DNA from: Teredinibacter purpureus
GTDB lineage: Bacteria > Pseudomonadota > Gammaproteobacteria > Pseudomonadales > Cellvibrionaceae
Direction: 5' to 3'
DNA: 64,000 nucleotides
NCBI RefSeq assembly: GCF_014217335.1
Contig: NZ_CP060093.1
Location: 62,001 to 126,000 of the forward strand
Under the pieces are notes generated by a model. The model saw nothing but the letters and a program-made list of their open reading frames with translations, made no database searches and was not told the origin of the DNA. The first letter of the stretch is position 1. Every line of letters starts with the position of its first letter. Positions 43,702 through 53,083 of this stretch are shown here, piece after piece. Position numbers and translations under genes: made by a program.

Positions 43702-46374
43702 CTAGGACCTTCGAATATTTGCGGATAGCCTGTCCACAAGATCCGTCATAGTGTTTATGTCTATTGGTTTATAGATAATATCAGTCGTGCCCGCCTCTGA
43801 AAGTTCTTGTTCAACTTCATTTTTCCTATGTGCAGTGACGGCGATGATTGGTTTAGTGAAATTGGGATTTAAAGGCTCCCGTATCTTTTTCGTCAACGCT
43901 ATACCGTTAAGCAGTGGCAACACGCAATCTAAGAAAATCAGGTCGTATTCATTCTTCGTAGACATCTCTAAGCCGCGGAGCCCATCTGTAGCACAATCCA
44001 CATTTATAGAAAGTTTGTCTTCGAGGATAGCTACCATGATCTGCCGGCAGACGTTATCGTCTTCAACTACTAGGGCGCGCAGAGTTTTTGCCTTGCCAAT
44101 TAGCTTGAGCTTGTCAGAAAGCGCTCTAGAAATAAGCGAGACTATATCTCGAACGGAAGTGCCGGGCCCAACGAAAATAGCATTATCCTGACCCTGAATA
44201 GGATCATTATTGCCTCGATGGTTTAACACCATTAGATTATGGTAAGTTGAGCTAGAGGAAAACTCCCGGATTTCATTGGCCGTGAGCTTCTCGCCATCAA
44301 GTAACTGCAAGTCAGATTCATCACCATTTTCTGCGGTCACCAATTTACTGGATATGTACGAAAGTGGAGTAGTCGAAATATCATTCAATAAAGCAATGCG
44401 GTGCTCCCTAATTTTCTTTATCTCATCGCGAAGGCGCGAATTCTCTTCGGCATCGATATCTACCCTACATTGAATATCGAATACTAGTGTGTTCTCCGTT
44501 GTTCGATAGCTAGGAGTGAATGATCCGGACATTGACTGGATAAAGGTTTTGCAGAGAAATAGCGCTAACTGGAGCCCATAACTGCTTTGGTCATTATTGT
44601 TCTGAGAAATCACACCAAGTGATGAGATCTCGAGTAGCTTAGGTGAATAATTAATATTGGACGTGGCTATCCATTGAATATTTAGAACGGCTGTATTGCG
44701 ATCGATAACATCGGCCATGGATACGTCTATCTCGATATGCTTAATACTCTTGGTAGAGGTAGAACAGTCCATCAATGTGTCGAACGTATGTATCCATCTA
44801 GTTGAGTCGCCAATAAGATTAAAAATTGTGTTACTGGCGTAACGAAGCTCTATGTTCACGCCGTGATTTTCATGTGTAAGCCGAGTAAGTAGTCTGTCTA
44901 ATTGAAATGGAGAGCTTTCAGCCTTAACACTGTATCGCCCGAGTATTGTGAAATCCTGAATATTGTTAGTTAGGTGGTGAAGTCTTCTTCCGGAGCGCTG
45001 GATGGTGGATACCAAGTCCTGGTTGGCCGGCGACAGTTGCCCTCTTAGGATGTCAGAAGTTCCTATTACCCCGTTTAGGGCGGCGCGAACCTCGTTGGTA
45101 AGGTATGAAATGAAATTCAGGTGATTAGCGATATGCTCTTGAGTATGTAGTAAGGAATTGTGCTTTCTAATAGTGGACCCAACAGCATATAAGTAGAGCC
45201 AAATTGAAATAGCCACAATGCTTACAACAACCATGTTTGATGCATGTATTGGGAGAGCATTAAGCCCGTGATGGAAAAACGGAGATGTGGCCCAACATGT
45301 AAAGGTGAATACACTCCAAGCAATTAGGTACCCTCCTAATCCAGGTTTCTTTTTTCTGCACTGGTAGGTCGCAAAAAATAGTAACAAAGTAAAAATAATA
45401 AGGTTAAACCCCGAGAGGATATTCCCAATTTGAGATATTCCCTCATAGGTAGTTATCAAAATTGGGGGAATGGCCAGTAAGTTCAAAACAACAGCACCCA
45501 TTAGTACTCTGCTGCATAAAAGTGGTCCCGCTTTCGAGGGGCAAAGTATCCGTCTGGACATCATGATTGCAGCTATGGAGTGGATGATCATAAACGCCCA
45601 AATCCCCTTATAAGCCCATTTTCCTGCGGATATATTAAACAGCGTAAAGACATATCCATCTCTAAACGCTAACACTGTAAGCGCGCTAAAAATGAATGTG
45701 AAGCTGTAGAGCCAAAGTGACTTTCGGTAAGTAAACACGGCTATAGCATGCAGTAGGGCTAAAATCCCGAGGACTCCTGCCTGCCAGCCAAAATTGAGTG
45801 CTTGTTGTGTATGTTTGGTTAGATAGTAATGCTCAGGTACCCAAATGGCTGTTGTATCAATAAGCTCACTTACAAATGCCCCTGTAGTCCTGATCAGCAA
45901 GCTGTATGATTGAGAAGGCTCCAATATTAGTGGCTGGAGAATATAGCGGTTCTTAATTGACCTTTGTTCGGGTGGAACATTTGCACCCGCGGAGCGCTTT
46001 ACAATGTTGTCATTACCGGAAAAGAGAAAGATATCGATTTTGTCTATGTAGGAACTCTCTACGACAAGGAGTAAATTGTGGGGGTGCGTATGTTCTTTTG
46101 GAGACAAATCTACTTTTAGCCATATAGCCTTTTTACGATCGTGTTTTTGCTCCGACATCTCTGAGTAAGAGGCCCAATCCTTCGAATCTACGAAAGCGTC
46201 TAATTCCTTTAGGTTATAAGGGTTGTCTATTCGATATAGAAGGTGGTTTTCTATTTTGGTGTGCGTATTAGAGAATGGAATCTCTATAGGGGTGCTGGCA
46301 AAAACACTGATAGAGGATAGAGTCAGTAAAATAGACGCTACACTATAGATAAGGGACTTATAAGGCATAACCAA
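43702..46374 (-). CDS. 7TM-DISM hybrid histidine-kinase-like protein with degenerate kinase core
   Basis: An 890-aa protein: signal peptide, a 7TMR-DISM extracellular domain (about 30-180), seven membrane segments (about 190-405), a HisKA-like dimerisation region, an ATPase-like region and a receiver domain. The phospho-acceptor His is replaced: canonical SHEIRTPLNG reads TNEVRAALNG (N427). The ATPase N box (LMDCSTSTK) and G1/G2 boxes are also altered. The receiver is intact (VVEDDN, FLDCVLP, TAHR, KPID). It probably senses and scaffolds, while another kinase phosphorylates its receiver. Confidence 0.8.
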   Translation of the reverse strand: MVMPYKSLIYSVASILLTLSSISVFASTPIEIPFSNTHTKIENHLLYRIDNPYNLKELDAFVDSKDWASYSEMSEQKHDRKKAIWLKVDLSPKEHTHPHNLLLVVESSYIDKIDIFLFSGNDNIVKRSAGANVPPEQRSIKNRYILQPLILEPSQSYSLLIRTTGAFVSELIDTTAIWVPEHYYLTKHTQQALNFGWQAGVLGILALLHAIAVFTYRKSLWLYSFTFIFSALTVLAFRDGYVFTLFNISAGKWAYKGIWAFMIIHSIAAIMMSRRILCPSKAGPLLCSRVLMGAVVLNLLAIPPILITTYEGISQIGNILSGFNLIIFTLLLFFATYQCRKKKPGLGGYLIAWSVFTFTCWATSPFFHHGLNALPIHASNMVVVSIVAISIWLYLYAVGSTIRKHNSLLHTQEHIANHLNFISYLTNEVRAALNGVIGTSDILRGQLSPANQDLVSTIQRSGRRLHHLTNNIQDFTILGRYSVKAESSPFQLDRLLTRLTHENHGVNIELRYASNTIFNLIGDSTRWIHTFDTLMDCSTSTKSIKHIEIDVSMADVIDRNTAVLNIQWIATSNINYSPKLLEISSLGVISQNNNDQSSYGLQLALFLCKTFIQSMSGSFTPSYRTTENTLVFDIQCRVDIDAEENSRLRDEIKKIREHRIALLNDISTTPLSYISSKLVTAENGDESDLQLLDGEKLTANEIREFSSSSTYHNLMVLNHRGNNDPIQGQDNAIFVGPGTSVRDIVSLISRALSDKLKLIGKAKTLRALVVEDDNVCRQIMVAILEDKLSINVDCATDGLRGLEMSTKNEYDLIFLDCVLPLLNGIALTKKIREPLNPNFTKPIIAVTAHRKNEVEQELSEAGTTDIIYKPIDINTMTDLVDRLSANIRRS

Positions 46375-46620
46375 AGTAGCTCCGCACTGAGCTGAGAGTA
46401 TCTATTAAGAGTCTCCTTTTGACACTTAATGTCTATGAAGAATCAAGCGCTATATGGTACTCGAAGATGAGCCAAAATTGTTAAATCAATTAAATGCAAA
46501 TCAATCATAAACGATATTTGAGGTTAATAAACAGCAATCAAACATAAAATCGCCAGTTTGTCCTTTTAAAAAAGACTAGCACAGGGCAAGATAAATGGTT
46601 TTGAGCACTCAGGGGGCTAA

Positions 46621-46932
46621 ATGCTTAAGTTATCCAGTACGCAAATCGCGGTGATGTCTGCGCTGATTGAGGCTCCAGAAGGAGACAATGATGAAGCTCA
46701 GACTGTTGTGGCGTCGCATTATCCGAGCGCGATGAAGCTCTGTGAGCTTCGATTATTAGAGCAAGACCCCGTTGGCCACTTTATCCCAACATCTTTCGGG
46801 AGACTCCTCTTGAAGCGGGAACAGCTGGCACGAGAATTAGATAGAGTGAATATGCAGATAGAAGAAGAGCATAAAAATCATAAGCCTGCGATGGCGGCAC
46901 TTTTACGCTTTTCTAGAAAAATCACGGGATAA
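46621..46932 (+). CDS. Small winged-helix-like protein (103 aa)
   Basis: The N-terminal 70 residues look like a winged helix (TQIAVMSALIEAPEG, CELRLLEQDPVGHFIPTSFG), followed by a coiled coil (REQLARELDRVNMQIEEEH). Possible small regulator. It lies divergent from the 7TM kinase-like gene. Confidence 0.5.
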   Translation: MLKLSSTQIAVMSALIEAPEGDNDEAQTVVASHYPSAMKLCELRLLEQDPVGHFIPTSFGRLLLKREQLARELDRVNMQIEEEHKNHKPAMAALLRFSRKITG

Positions 46933-47031
46933 CTTAAAAACTCCATTTTTCGTAAGATTTTTATTGCTTTACCTGGACCGCAAAGACCAACATGGAGTAA
47001 ATATTAATCTGTCTCCTTGGGAAGAAAAGCA

Positions 47032-47622
47032 ATGAAAAATGTGTTCATGATCCTACTTATTATATCGACGATGTTGTTAACTGCGTGCAATGATGTTTTG
47101 GACGAAAACGATCCAGTCTCGGTTGCACGTGCGTTTTGGACGGCTGCACTTGGTAGTAATCCTGCATCGGCAAAACCTTTTATGGTTGATGGCGATAAAA
47201 TTAAAATAGGTATTATCGGTCAGTCTGAGAGTGATACCGCCCTCTTAGGGGCCGTAGAGCAGCAAGGAGGCTATTACTTTATAGACACGACGTTACAGCT
47301 TAGCCGCGATGGTAAGGTTGCATCGATTCCACTGAAGACCATTATTGTTCCGGTTGATGGCAAATGGCGAGTTGATTATTGGTCTTCTAAACAAAGTGTT
47401 TTCGACGCAACGTTCGATACCAGCATGAAGTGGTTTGCATCTACAATTGATAACGCAAATATGTACATAGAAGATGTGCTTGGAGATGATGATCAAGCTG
47501 AAGCAATTAAATATGCTGAGAAACGATTAGATGAAGAGTTTGGTCGGGCGAAACAAGTAATGCTAAAAAACTATAAACTAAGTATCGAAAAGAAAAAACC
47601 GGTAGTTCCGAGTTCAAATTAG
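47032..47622 (+). CDS. Lipoprotein (196 aa), unknown
   Basis: A lipoprotein signal peptide with lipobox LLTAC (Cys19) and a mature domain with DPVSVARAFWTAALG, an NTF2-like pattern shared by many small lipoproteins (DUF-type). A TTG at 47017 would add five residues; the ATG at 47032 begins the signal peptide proper. Function unknown. Confidence 0.6.
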   Translation: MKNVFMILLIISTMLLTACNDVLDENDPVSVARAFWTAALGSNPASAKPFMVDGDKIKIGIIGQSESDTALLGAVEQQGGYYFIDTTLQLSRDGKVASIPLKTIIVPVDGKWRVDYWSSKQSVFDATFDTSMKWFASTIDNANMYIEDVLGDDDQAEAIKYAEKRLDEEFGRAKQVMLKNYKLSIEKKKPVVPSSN

Positions 47623-47643
47623 CTTATCTCTTTTTAATGGTCA

Positions 47644-48002
47644 TTACTTAAGGTTGTAATGGCCGTTACAATTGGTCTTCATAAAACCTACGCAATCGAG
47701 GTTTGGTGTCCCTAGAAGAGATGTAATTCTCCAATCATTTCGATATTTACAACCGTAGTGTTCTATTATCTTTTGGGGTTTACTTTGCTGAAATTCAAGA
47801 CTATTTGGCTCAAGCCTTCTTACATATATATGCGCTACAGTTGGAAACAGAAAGATCATTACAAAAAGTAATGTAACATCCAAAACATACGGCTTAACTA
47901 TACAAATAATTATTGAGATAAATGCGAGTACACTAACAATCGGACTAGTAAATAATACTATTTTTCGGAAATTATATTTTTTGCAAAATTAACTTTATCC
48001 AC
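47644..48002 (-). CDS. Two-TM protein requiring a -1 frameshift, array 2
   Basis: The GTG at 48002 has TTAAAGG nine bases upstream and starts MDKVNFAK, but this frame stops after 14 codons. The -1 frame continues as FRKIVLFTSPIVSV..., with two hydrophobic segments and a Cys-containing tail to 47644, and has no start of its own. The switch point is the run of six A (plus-strand T 47977-47982), which in phase reads A-AAA-AAT, a proper -1 slip site. It is either a programmed frameshift, a one-base deletion or a sequencing error. Confidence 0.55.
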
Positions 48003-48014
48003 AGTTATTTGCCT

Positions 48015-48692
48015 TTAATATTTACAGGCACCTAATTGACGATCAAACACTCGCTTTTCTGAGCTTGCCATCTGCAACTCTGAGTACTTTGTTAAAACAT
48101 CAAGCCAAAGCCTGAGATATTCGCACCTAAATGCATAGTTAGGCGGCATCCATTCATTTGGGCCTTTGGCTCCCTTAGATTTGTTTAGACCATCGTCGAC
48201 AGCAAGTAAATTGATCGGATCGTTTGCAAACTCTTCTTTTTTCGCTTTCGGCCACTCGCCGCCTCCATGATCATTAGCCCATTTCAACGGAATAATATGA
48301 TCGACGTCTAGGTCACTAGCGCGAGTAAACGTCTTGCCGCTAAAAGGATCATTCCATACACCCATAGAAACATAACAGCCGTCTGGCGACAGTTTAATTT
48401 GTCCATCAGCTTGATCTTTAAGAACTTCGTGTCGTGTATTCATACAGTCGTTGTCCACGTCTGACCAATGCTTCCAGTCTTCCCTTCTGTATATATACGA
48501 AAAATTACGTTCTGCATTGGTAGCTTCTTCAACCGCCGCATCTGATCTTTTAAACTGTTCAGCACAGGACGCGCGATGACAGTGATATCCACCATTTTTA
48601 TGGTCATTATGGCCACCATTATTATCTACACTACCGCCGTGCGCTATTGCAAGCGTGGGGATGGTTAGAAATAAAAAGGCTACCAATTTCAC
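48015..48692 (-). CDS. Secreted HNH endonuclease with YHCH domain, array 2
   Basis: A 225-aa protein starting with GTG. After a signal peptide it has a His-rich YHCH-type segment (GHNDHKNGGYHCHR), then a GmrSD-C-like HNH nuclease (DLDVDHIIPLKWAND, NDPINLLAVDDGLNKSKGAK). By family it would be an extracellular or periplasmic DNase. AGAAGGAAC precedes the start. Two secreted nucleases (with 53084-53656) lie in this part of the element. Confidence 0.75.
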   Translation of the reverse strand: MKLVAFLFLTIPTLAIAHGGSVDNNGGHNDHKNGGYHCHRASCAEQFKRSDAAVEEATNAERNFSYIYRREDWKHWSDVDNDCMNTRHEVLKDQADGQIKLSPDGCYVSMGVWNDPFSGKTFTRASDLDVDHIIPLKWANDHGGGEWPKAKKEEFANDPINLLAVDDGLNKSKGAKGPNEWMPPNYAFRCEYLRLWLDVLTKYSELQMASSEKRVFDRQLGACKY

Positions 48693-48718
48693 AACAATGT
48701 TCCTTCTAATTAACTCAT

Positions 48719-49015
48719 TTAAAAGGCTGGCGCGTACCCATGCTCTTTAAAGCGCTCAAGGATCTGCGATTCTGTTCCCATCCAAAACCATGTTTTACGA
48801 GCCCAGTTAACGCCCGCTTTACCAATGATGGTACTTCTAACACTTACACCATTAGCTCCGCCGTCATGTTCTTGATGCCCTGGCATCATAACCCGAACTA
48901 TCTTGATAGCATCAATAGGACCGGTTTTGCGCCATACTTGGCCAGATTCAAGCGGTTTAGGCGCAAACGTATTTTTGAATTTCCATCCGCCAGGTAGATC
49001 TTTCGGTAATTTCAT
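48719..49015 (-). CDS. Small protein (98 aa), array 2
   Basis: A soluble basic protein (MKLPKDLPGGWKFKNTFAP...), rich in Trp and Lys, family not recognised. Its start follows the junction TAAAGGAAC, whose TAA is the stop of the upstream gene. Confidence 0.5.
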   Translation of the reverse strand: MKLPKDLPGGWKFKNTFAPKPLESGQVWRKTGPIDAIKIVRVMMPGHQEHDGGANGVSVRSTIIGKAGVNWARKTWFWMGTESQILERFKEHGYAPAF

Positions 49016-49027
49016 AGAGATGTTCCT

Positions 49028-49213
49028 TTAACTTTCGATGTTACTAATTGAACTGGTCTCCCAATACTTAATTGCATATGACACGCCATATATTGTGAAG
49101 ACTATGACTAGCAAAGCCGAAAGAAATAAAACTAATCCAACTGATAAGAGCAGCTGATCGATAACCATCCATAGAATTATTAGCGTTCCCGTTATGCAAG
49201 ATTCAATTGACAT
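49028..49213 (-). CDS. Small membrane protein (61 aa), array 2
   Basis: Two hydrophobic segments (7-22 and 25-48). The frame extends to 49243, but the ATG at 49213 is preceded by TAAAGGAAAG, so I start there. The TAA of that junction closes a 13-aa frame (MAIIYKENNAVEP, about 49222-49263), probably the stub of a lost gene. Confidence 0.55.
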   Translation of the reverse strand: MSIESCITGTLIILWMVIDQLLLSVGLVLFLSALLVIVFTIYGVSYAIKYWETSSISNIES

Positions 49214-49328
49214 AAAATACTTTCCTTTAAGGTTCGACGGCATTATTTTCTTTGTAAATGATTGCCATTTCTAATTAAAAGAACGAGCGGATATGATAAT
49301 AATAGGTACGTATGTTGATACGAATAAT

Positions 49329-49937
49329 CTAGCCGTCATATTTTGCTACTCGATTATCGACATTAGTTTGATTTATGAAGAAACCCATAACATAACGTCC
49401 ATCATCAAGGCGATCATATCTCACAACTCCTGACCCATCTCTTCCACCTGAAATAGGAATGCTGTCGTAAAGTAAGCTTGCCTCATTGATTACTTGCGTT
49501 GGTACATCTATGAAAAAAGCGGCGTCTTCTTTACCTGCTTGAATACTGAGCAGCTGCACGCCGCCGACCATATAGCGGAGCTTTCCATTCTCATCGTTAG
49601 GAATGAAAAGCTGGCCAATCATTTGTGGCATTGAAAGTTCCTGGTAGTACTTTTGATATTCGGGTTCAACAATCTCATGGCCATAGATAACGAGATCTAA
49701 TGCAGAGAAGCCTTTTCGCACCACTGGATGCAGCATATCCGGCTTGGTATTGGATAACGGGATGTTTAAGGTGTCAGCAATGTGGTGCCAGTTGCTTAGA
49801 GCATTTAGAGTAAAATCGTGCATAGCAACTGCAGTGGCTCTATTACTTGATTTACCCATCAATGCGAGATAAGCGGACATAGCGATAGACAAGCCAATGA
49901 AAAAGACAATTGTCTTTAGGTTCTTGCTCTTAATCAT
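49329..49937 (-). CDS. Membrane-anchored protein (202 aa), unknown
   Basis: One N-terminal membrane anchor (about 7-27, FFIGLSIAMSAYLALMG) and a periplasmic domain; family not recognised. The ATG at 49937 lies inside the end of the upstream RHH-like gene (ATGATTAA) with GAGG nine bases before it. Two in-frame ATGs further upstream are less likely. Confidence 0.5.
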   Translation of the reverse strand: MIKSKNLKTIVFFIGLSIAMSAYLALMGKSSNRATAVAMHDFTLNALSNWHHIADTLNIPLSNTKPDMLHPVVRKGFSALDLVIYGHEIVEPEYQKYYQELSMPQMIGQLFIPNDENGKLRYMVGGVQLLSIQAGKEDAAFFIDVPTQVINEASLLYDSIPISGGRDGSGVVRYDRLDDGRYVMGFFINQTNVDNRVAKYDG

Positions 49938-50214
49938 TTGAATCATCCTCAACCTTTGCTTTTTCTGTGCGAAGAATTTCAGCGGCTTTCCTGATCGCCC
50001 ACCTAACCGCACCAATTTTACTCGCTTGAGCATTGGTTTTTTTTTGTTGCTGGACGATATAATTTAGATCTTCAGCAGTATCTGCATCTATGGGACCGGA
50101 AAGGTTCTCGCCCCCACGTTCAAGGTTTTCGTCCCTGGCGTTACTCACACGGTTCCGCGCTTGCTTGCGATTTCGTTCTAAGGCAACTTTGGGATCAGGT
50201 TTTGGTCGTGGCAT
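49930..50214 (-). CDS. Possible ribbon-helix-helix regulator (94 aa)
   Basis: A basic N-terminus (MPRPKPDPKVALERNRKQAR) and a C-terminal NYIVQQQKKTNAQASKIGAV followed by RWAIRKAAEIL, which resembles a beta strand plus two helices of an RHH repressor. It is divergent from the 50389 gene with a 28-bp perfect palindrome between them, its likely operator. The start codon is uncertain (50226 TTG, 50220 or 50214 ATG); GGAA lies six bases before the last. Confidence 0.5.
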   Translation of the reverse strand: MPRPKPDPKVALERNRKQARNRVSNARDENLERGGENLSGPIDADTAEDLNYIVQQQKKTNAQASKIGAVRWAIRKAAEILRTEKAKVEDDSND

Positions 50215-50328
50215 GGTCATTTCCAATCTAGAGATAACTTAAATGGCTCGTAATTGATAATAAAATTCATTTTAAATTGCTGGGAGCCTCACTTCCTACA
50301 AAAAAATGCGGTTTTCTACAGTTTTACA

Positions 50329-50356
50329 AATACAGCGTAACATGTTACGCTGTATT
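50329..50356. promoter_or_regulatory. 28-bp perfect palindrome operator
   Basis: The half-site is AATACAGCGTAACA followed directly by its exact complement, with no spacer. It lies in the divergent region between the RHH-like gene (minus) and the 50389 gene (plus), which has AGGAGG before its ATG. Typical of a repressor operator. Confidence 0.75.
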
Positions 50357-50388
50357 AAACCAGCATCTTTCCTGTTCAGGAGGAAATC

Positions 50389-50706
50389 ATGATTCAGGCT
50401 AATATAGGTTCGATTGGGTGGTTGGGGTGTGTTCCTACACTGCCAAACAAAGACAACGATATGGTAGAAATGAAGGCTCAGTTTGAGGATAAATCAAAAC
50501 AGAGCCCTTCAATGAAACGATGCCGGACATTTGACGATTGGGTGAAGCTTTGTACTGCCTTATCTAGCCAGGTCATCCTTCAAATGATGAATACTGTGGA
50601 GCCCGGTGAAGCGCCACCTAAAGGAAAGGTGGTATCAAAACAAATACGTGCAAATCAGCAGACATTGACCACACTCCTGCAGCAAAGAAAACCAATAGAG
50701 AACTAG
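50389..50706 (+). CDS. Unknown protein (105 aa) under palindrome control
   Basis: A small soluble protein with RTFDDWVKLCTALSSQVILQMMNTV; not recognised. Perfect AGGAGG ribosome binding site. It is the only plus-strand gene between 47.6 and 55 kb and starts 32 bp after the palindrome. Confidence 0.55.
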   Translation: MIQANIGSIGWLGCVPTLPNKDNDMVEMKAQFEDKSKQSPSMKRCRTFDDWVKLCTALSSQVILQMMNTVEPGEAPPKGKVVSKQIRANQQTLTTLLQQRKPIEN

Positions 50707-50709
50707 CGG

Positions 50710-51021
50710 TTACTCGGTTGCCAATGAGTGCACTTTAACCGGGGGGCGCTGCGGTTGTTTTAGAGCGATTGTTGAGATGCTCGAAATTGTTTTTGCTGCT
50801 GTATACAGCTGTGGCTTTCGCTGGCTGGCAAGGTAGGACTTGCCAGCTGACGTAACTTTTACCTTGCCCCAGCCGGCCCCTGAAATAAGCCCGCTATTTT
50901 TCAAAGCCTTATCTAGCTTATCGTCAAGCTCGAAGGCCAGTGAGCTTTTACCTTCATTTTCCAGTGAGTCATACCACCGTAAACGTTTTAACATTAGTGG
51001 TGACTGTTGTTCTTGCATCAT
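50710..51021 (-). CDS. Small winged-helix-like protein (103 aa)
   Basis: The pattern LKRLRWYDSLENEGKS, helix, then WGKVKVTSAGKSYLAS suggests a winged helix, as at 28535 and 46621. It follows RdgC on the same strand. Unknown target. Confidence 0.5.
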   Translation of the reverse strand: MMQEQQSPLMLKRLRWYDSLENEGKSSLAFELDDKLDKALKNSGLISGAGWGKVKVTSAGKSYLASQRKPQLYTAAKTISSISTIALKQPQRPPVKVHSLATE

Positions 51022-51050
51022 AGATCACTCCTCGGTGTAGGATCCGGTAA

Positions 51051-52085
51051 TTAAGCTGATTTCAAACTGCTCATTTGCTCGATGCTCTCTTTTTCTAGAT
51101 CTGACTTAGAAAGAGTGGCGACCGCGGACTCTTGTTTTTGGTCGCGGCCATTATTGGAATTATTGCCATCGTTGTTAACTTCAAAAACCTTCTCAAACCA
51201 TTGGTAGAGCTTCATAAGCTGATTGGCCATCATTATCCAATCGGCTTCGTACTCCTGAATAATGGATGTAATATTCTCAGGTTTTTCTATTTCACCTTTG
51301 AGTAGGTCTGTAGCTCTTAATTTTTTTAATTGCCCTTTGGCATTGAGCTTAAAGGCAAGCTTGTGTTGATAGACAAGAGAAACTTGAACTACGGTTTTAT
51401 CGTGATTGATGAGCGTTATTATTTCTTCACTCTCAAGGTCCTGCTTTGAAAAAACGGCCTGAGACTTTTCTTTATCATGCTTAAGAGTAGCTTCGTCGTT
51501 AAGATGGACATCACTAGGCATGCATTCACCAGGTTTATATAGCCAATTTGTTAAATAGACATGTAGCGACGCCTGGAAATAGTCGCTAGCTTCAAAACCG
51601 TCATCGACCTTTGATAGGAACTCATTGAGTCTTTTTGCCTTTGCGTCACTACCGGCGTCGATAAAGATGAGGTCATTTTTCGTGTCTAGAAAAGCGTTGA
51701 TATACGATTCATCGGCAACGATGTCCTTTAGCATTTCGGATTCAACATGGTCCTTAATCGATGCTTTTTCCTCTTTGGATAAGGTCTTATCTTCCTTTTT
51801 CTCCATTTCTCGAATCTTAATCTCTACAGCACGTTTGACTTTATTTTTAGGTAGCTTTTTTTCTTCGATGGTCAATGAAATGAACAAAAAATGTTGGAGC
51901 TCGTGACTCATCATTTCTGGCGATAAATATCCAAAGACAGAAGAAAAACCAACAGAATCCCGCTGTGCCGGTTTGATTGGGCGATGCTGTAGCTTTTTTA
52001 GCTTGCCCTCCCATTTTGCTTGAGATACTTCTTCTTTTGATGTGTAACGCATACAGATTACGCTTTTAAACCATCGGCCGTGCAT
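51051..52085 (-). CDS. rdgC: RdgC recombination-associated protein
   Basis: A 344-aa RdgC homologue. Typical stretches: WFKSVICMRYTSKEEV near the start, EEKKLPKNKVKRAVEIKIRE, FIDAGSDAKAKRLNEFLSK, QDLESEEIITLINHDKTVVQ and EADWIMMANQLMKL. RdgC forms a DNA-binding ring that limits RecA loading. It differs from E. coli (303 aa) by a polar C-terminal tail (NNDGNNSNNGRDQKQ). An accessory recA is in the same window. Confidence 0.85.
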   Translation of the reverse strand: MHGRWFKSVICMRYTSKEEVSQAKWEGKLKKLQHRPIKPAQRDSVGFSSVFGYLSPEMMSHELQHFLFISLTIEEKKLPKNKVKRAVEIKIREMEKKEDKTLSKEEKASIKDHVESEMLKDIVADESYINAFLDTKNDLIFIDAGSDAKAKRLNEFLSKVDDGFEASDYFQASLHVYLTNWLYKPGECMPSDVHLNDEATLKHDKEKSQAVFSKQDLESEEIITLINHDKTVVQVSLVYQHKLAFKLNAKGQLKKLRATDLLKGEIEKPENITSIIQEYEADWIMMANQLMKLYQWFEKVFEVNNDGNNSNNGRDQKQESAVATLSKSDLEKESIEQMSSLKSA

Positions 52086-52102
52086 AGAGATTCTCCAATT
52101 AA

Positions 52103-53065
52103 TTACGCTACTTCGGGAATATCCGGAATGAGATTAGCGAGAGTTTTATCTAAAGTGATCGCTCGTTGAAACAAACCAAGGTACTCGGTAGCAAGCGCAT
52201 TCGTATTGATATGATTTTTATTTAGGCTGTCTAGAAACCGTCCCGCGCAGTTAAATATTTTTGATTGAGGGGTTGTCCAGCTGCTTGGTAAACCCGAGTC
52301 AGAAGCGGATAAAAAAGCATTTTTCCCGACGATAATGGCCTTTTTCACGGTTTCGGAAGATGGTTTTGAGTTTCCAAGGACATGCTCGGCAATCAGATAA
52401 GTGCATTGAATTGCAATAGATGAGCGTGATCCCGCGCGGAGGAAATCTATACCAACCAATGTTTTACTTTTTATATATCGTTCAAAGTCGAACTGTTTCA
52501 AACTATTGAGGACTGCACCGTAGAGCATAATATCTATTTCGTTCCCCTTACCTTTAATGGATAGAGATACCGCAGCGGAACGATCGGGTCGTGGCACTGA
52601 GCACTTAAAATATGGCTTGTTGATGATATCGGAATAGATTGCCAATAGCCCTGGCGTTCCCTCGGGCTCCATCTTAACCTGATAGCGTTTGGCGCAGCTT
52701 ATTAGTCGTTCAATTTCAAGAGCGTTCCGTTGAATAGCATCGTGGAGATTTGTAAATTCTTGACGACGTGATATGTATCCGATAAATGTTTTACTGAATC
52801 TTTGAGGGGCAATCATATGCGCAAAGAAAATAGGAAAAAAAGCCGCTACGAGAGCGGCAAATGTGGGCACAGATATCCAAGATAAAACAACAAATAGAAG
52901 AAATGATACGAAAGCGCCTAGCCAATAGATATGCAGCCGAGCGCGTTTCTGTAATGCGCAGTTGAGACTGGCAATTTCACGTTTCAATGCGTTAACCGGC
53001 GCCTGAATATCGGTACATTCCGGACGAAGCATATTGATGAGTGATTGACGATATGGCGTTTCCAT
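52103..53065 (-). CDS. Membrane protein (320 aa), unknown
   Basis: Two hydrophobic segments near 46-62 and 66-86, then a large soluble domain. Family not recognised. It is 17 bp upstream of rdgC on the same strand and 18 bp after the secreted nuclease gene, so the three form one operon. Confidence 0.5.
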   Translation of the reverse strand: METPYRQSLINMLRPECTDIQAPVNALKREIASLNCALQKRARLHIYWLGAFVSFLLFVVLSWISVPTFAALVAAFFPIFFAHMIAPQRFSKTFIGYISRRQEFTNLHDAIQRNALEIERLISCAKRYQVKMEPEGTPGLLAIYSDIINKPYFKCSVPRPDRSAAVSLSIKGKGNEIDIMLYGAVLNSLKQFDFERYIKSKTLVGIDFLRAGSRSSIAIQCTYLIAEHVLGNSKPSSETVKKAIIVGKNAFLSASDSGLPSSWTTPQSKIFNCAGRFLDSLNKNHINTNALATEYLGLFQRAITLDKTLANLIPDIPEVA

Positions 53066-53083
53066 AGAAGCTATGAAAATCCC

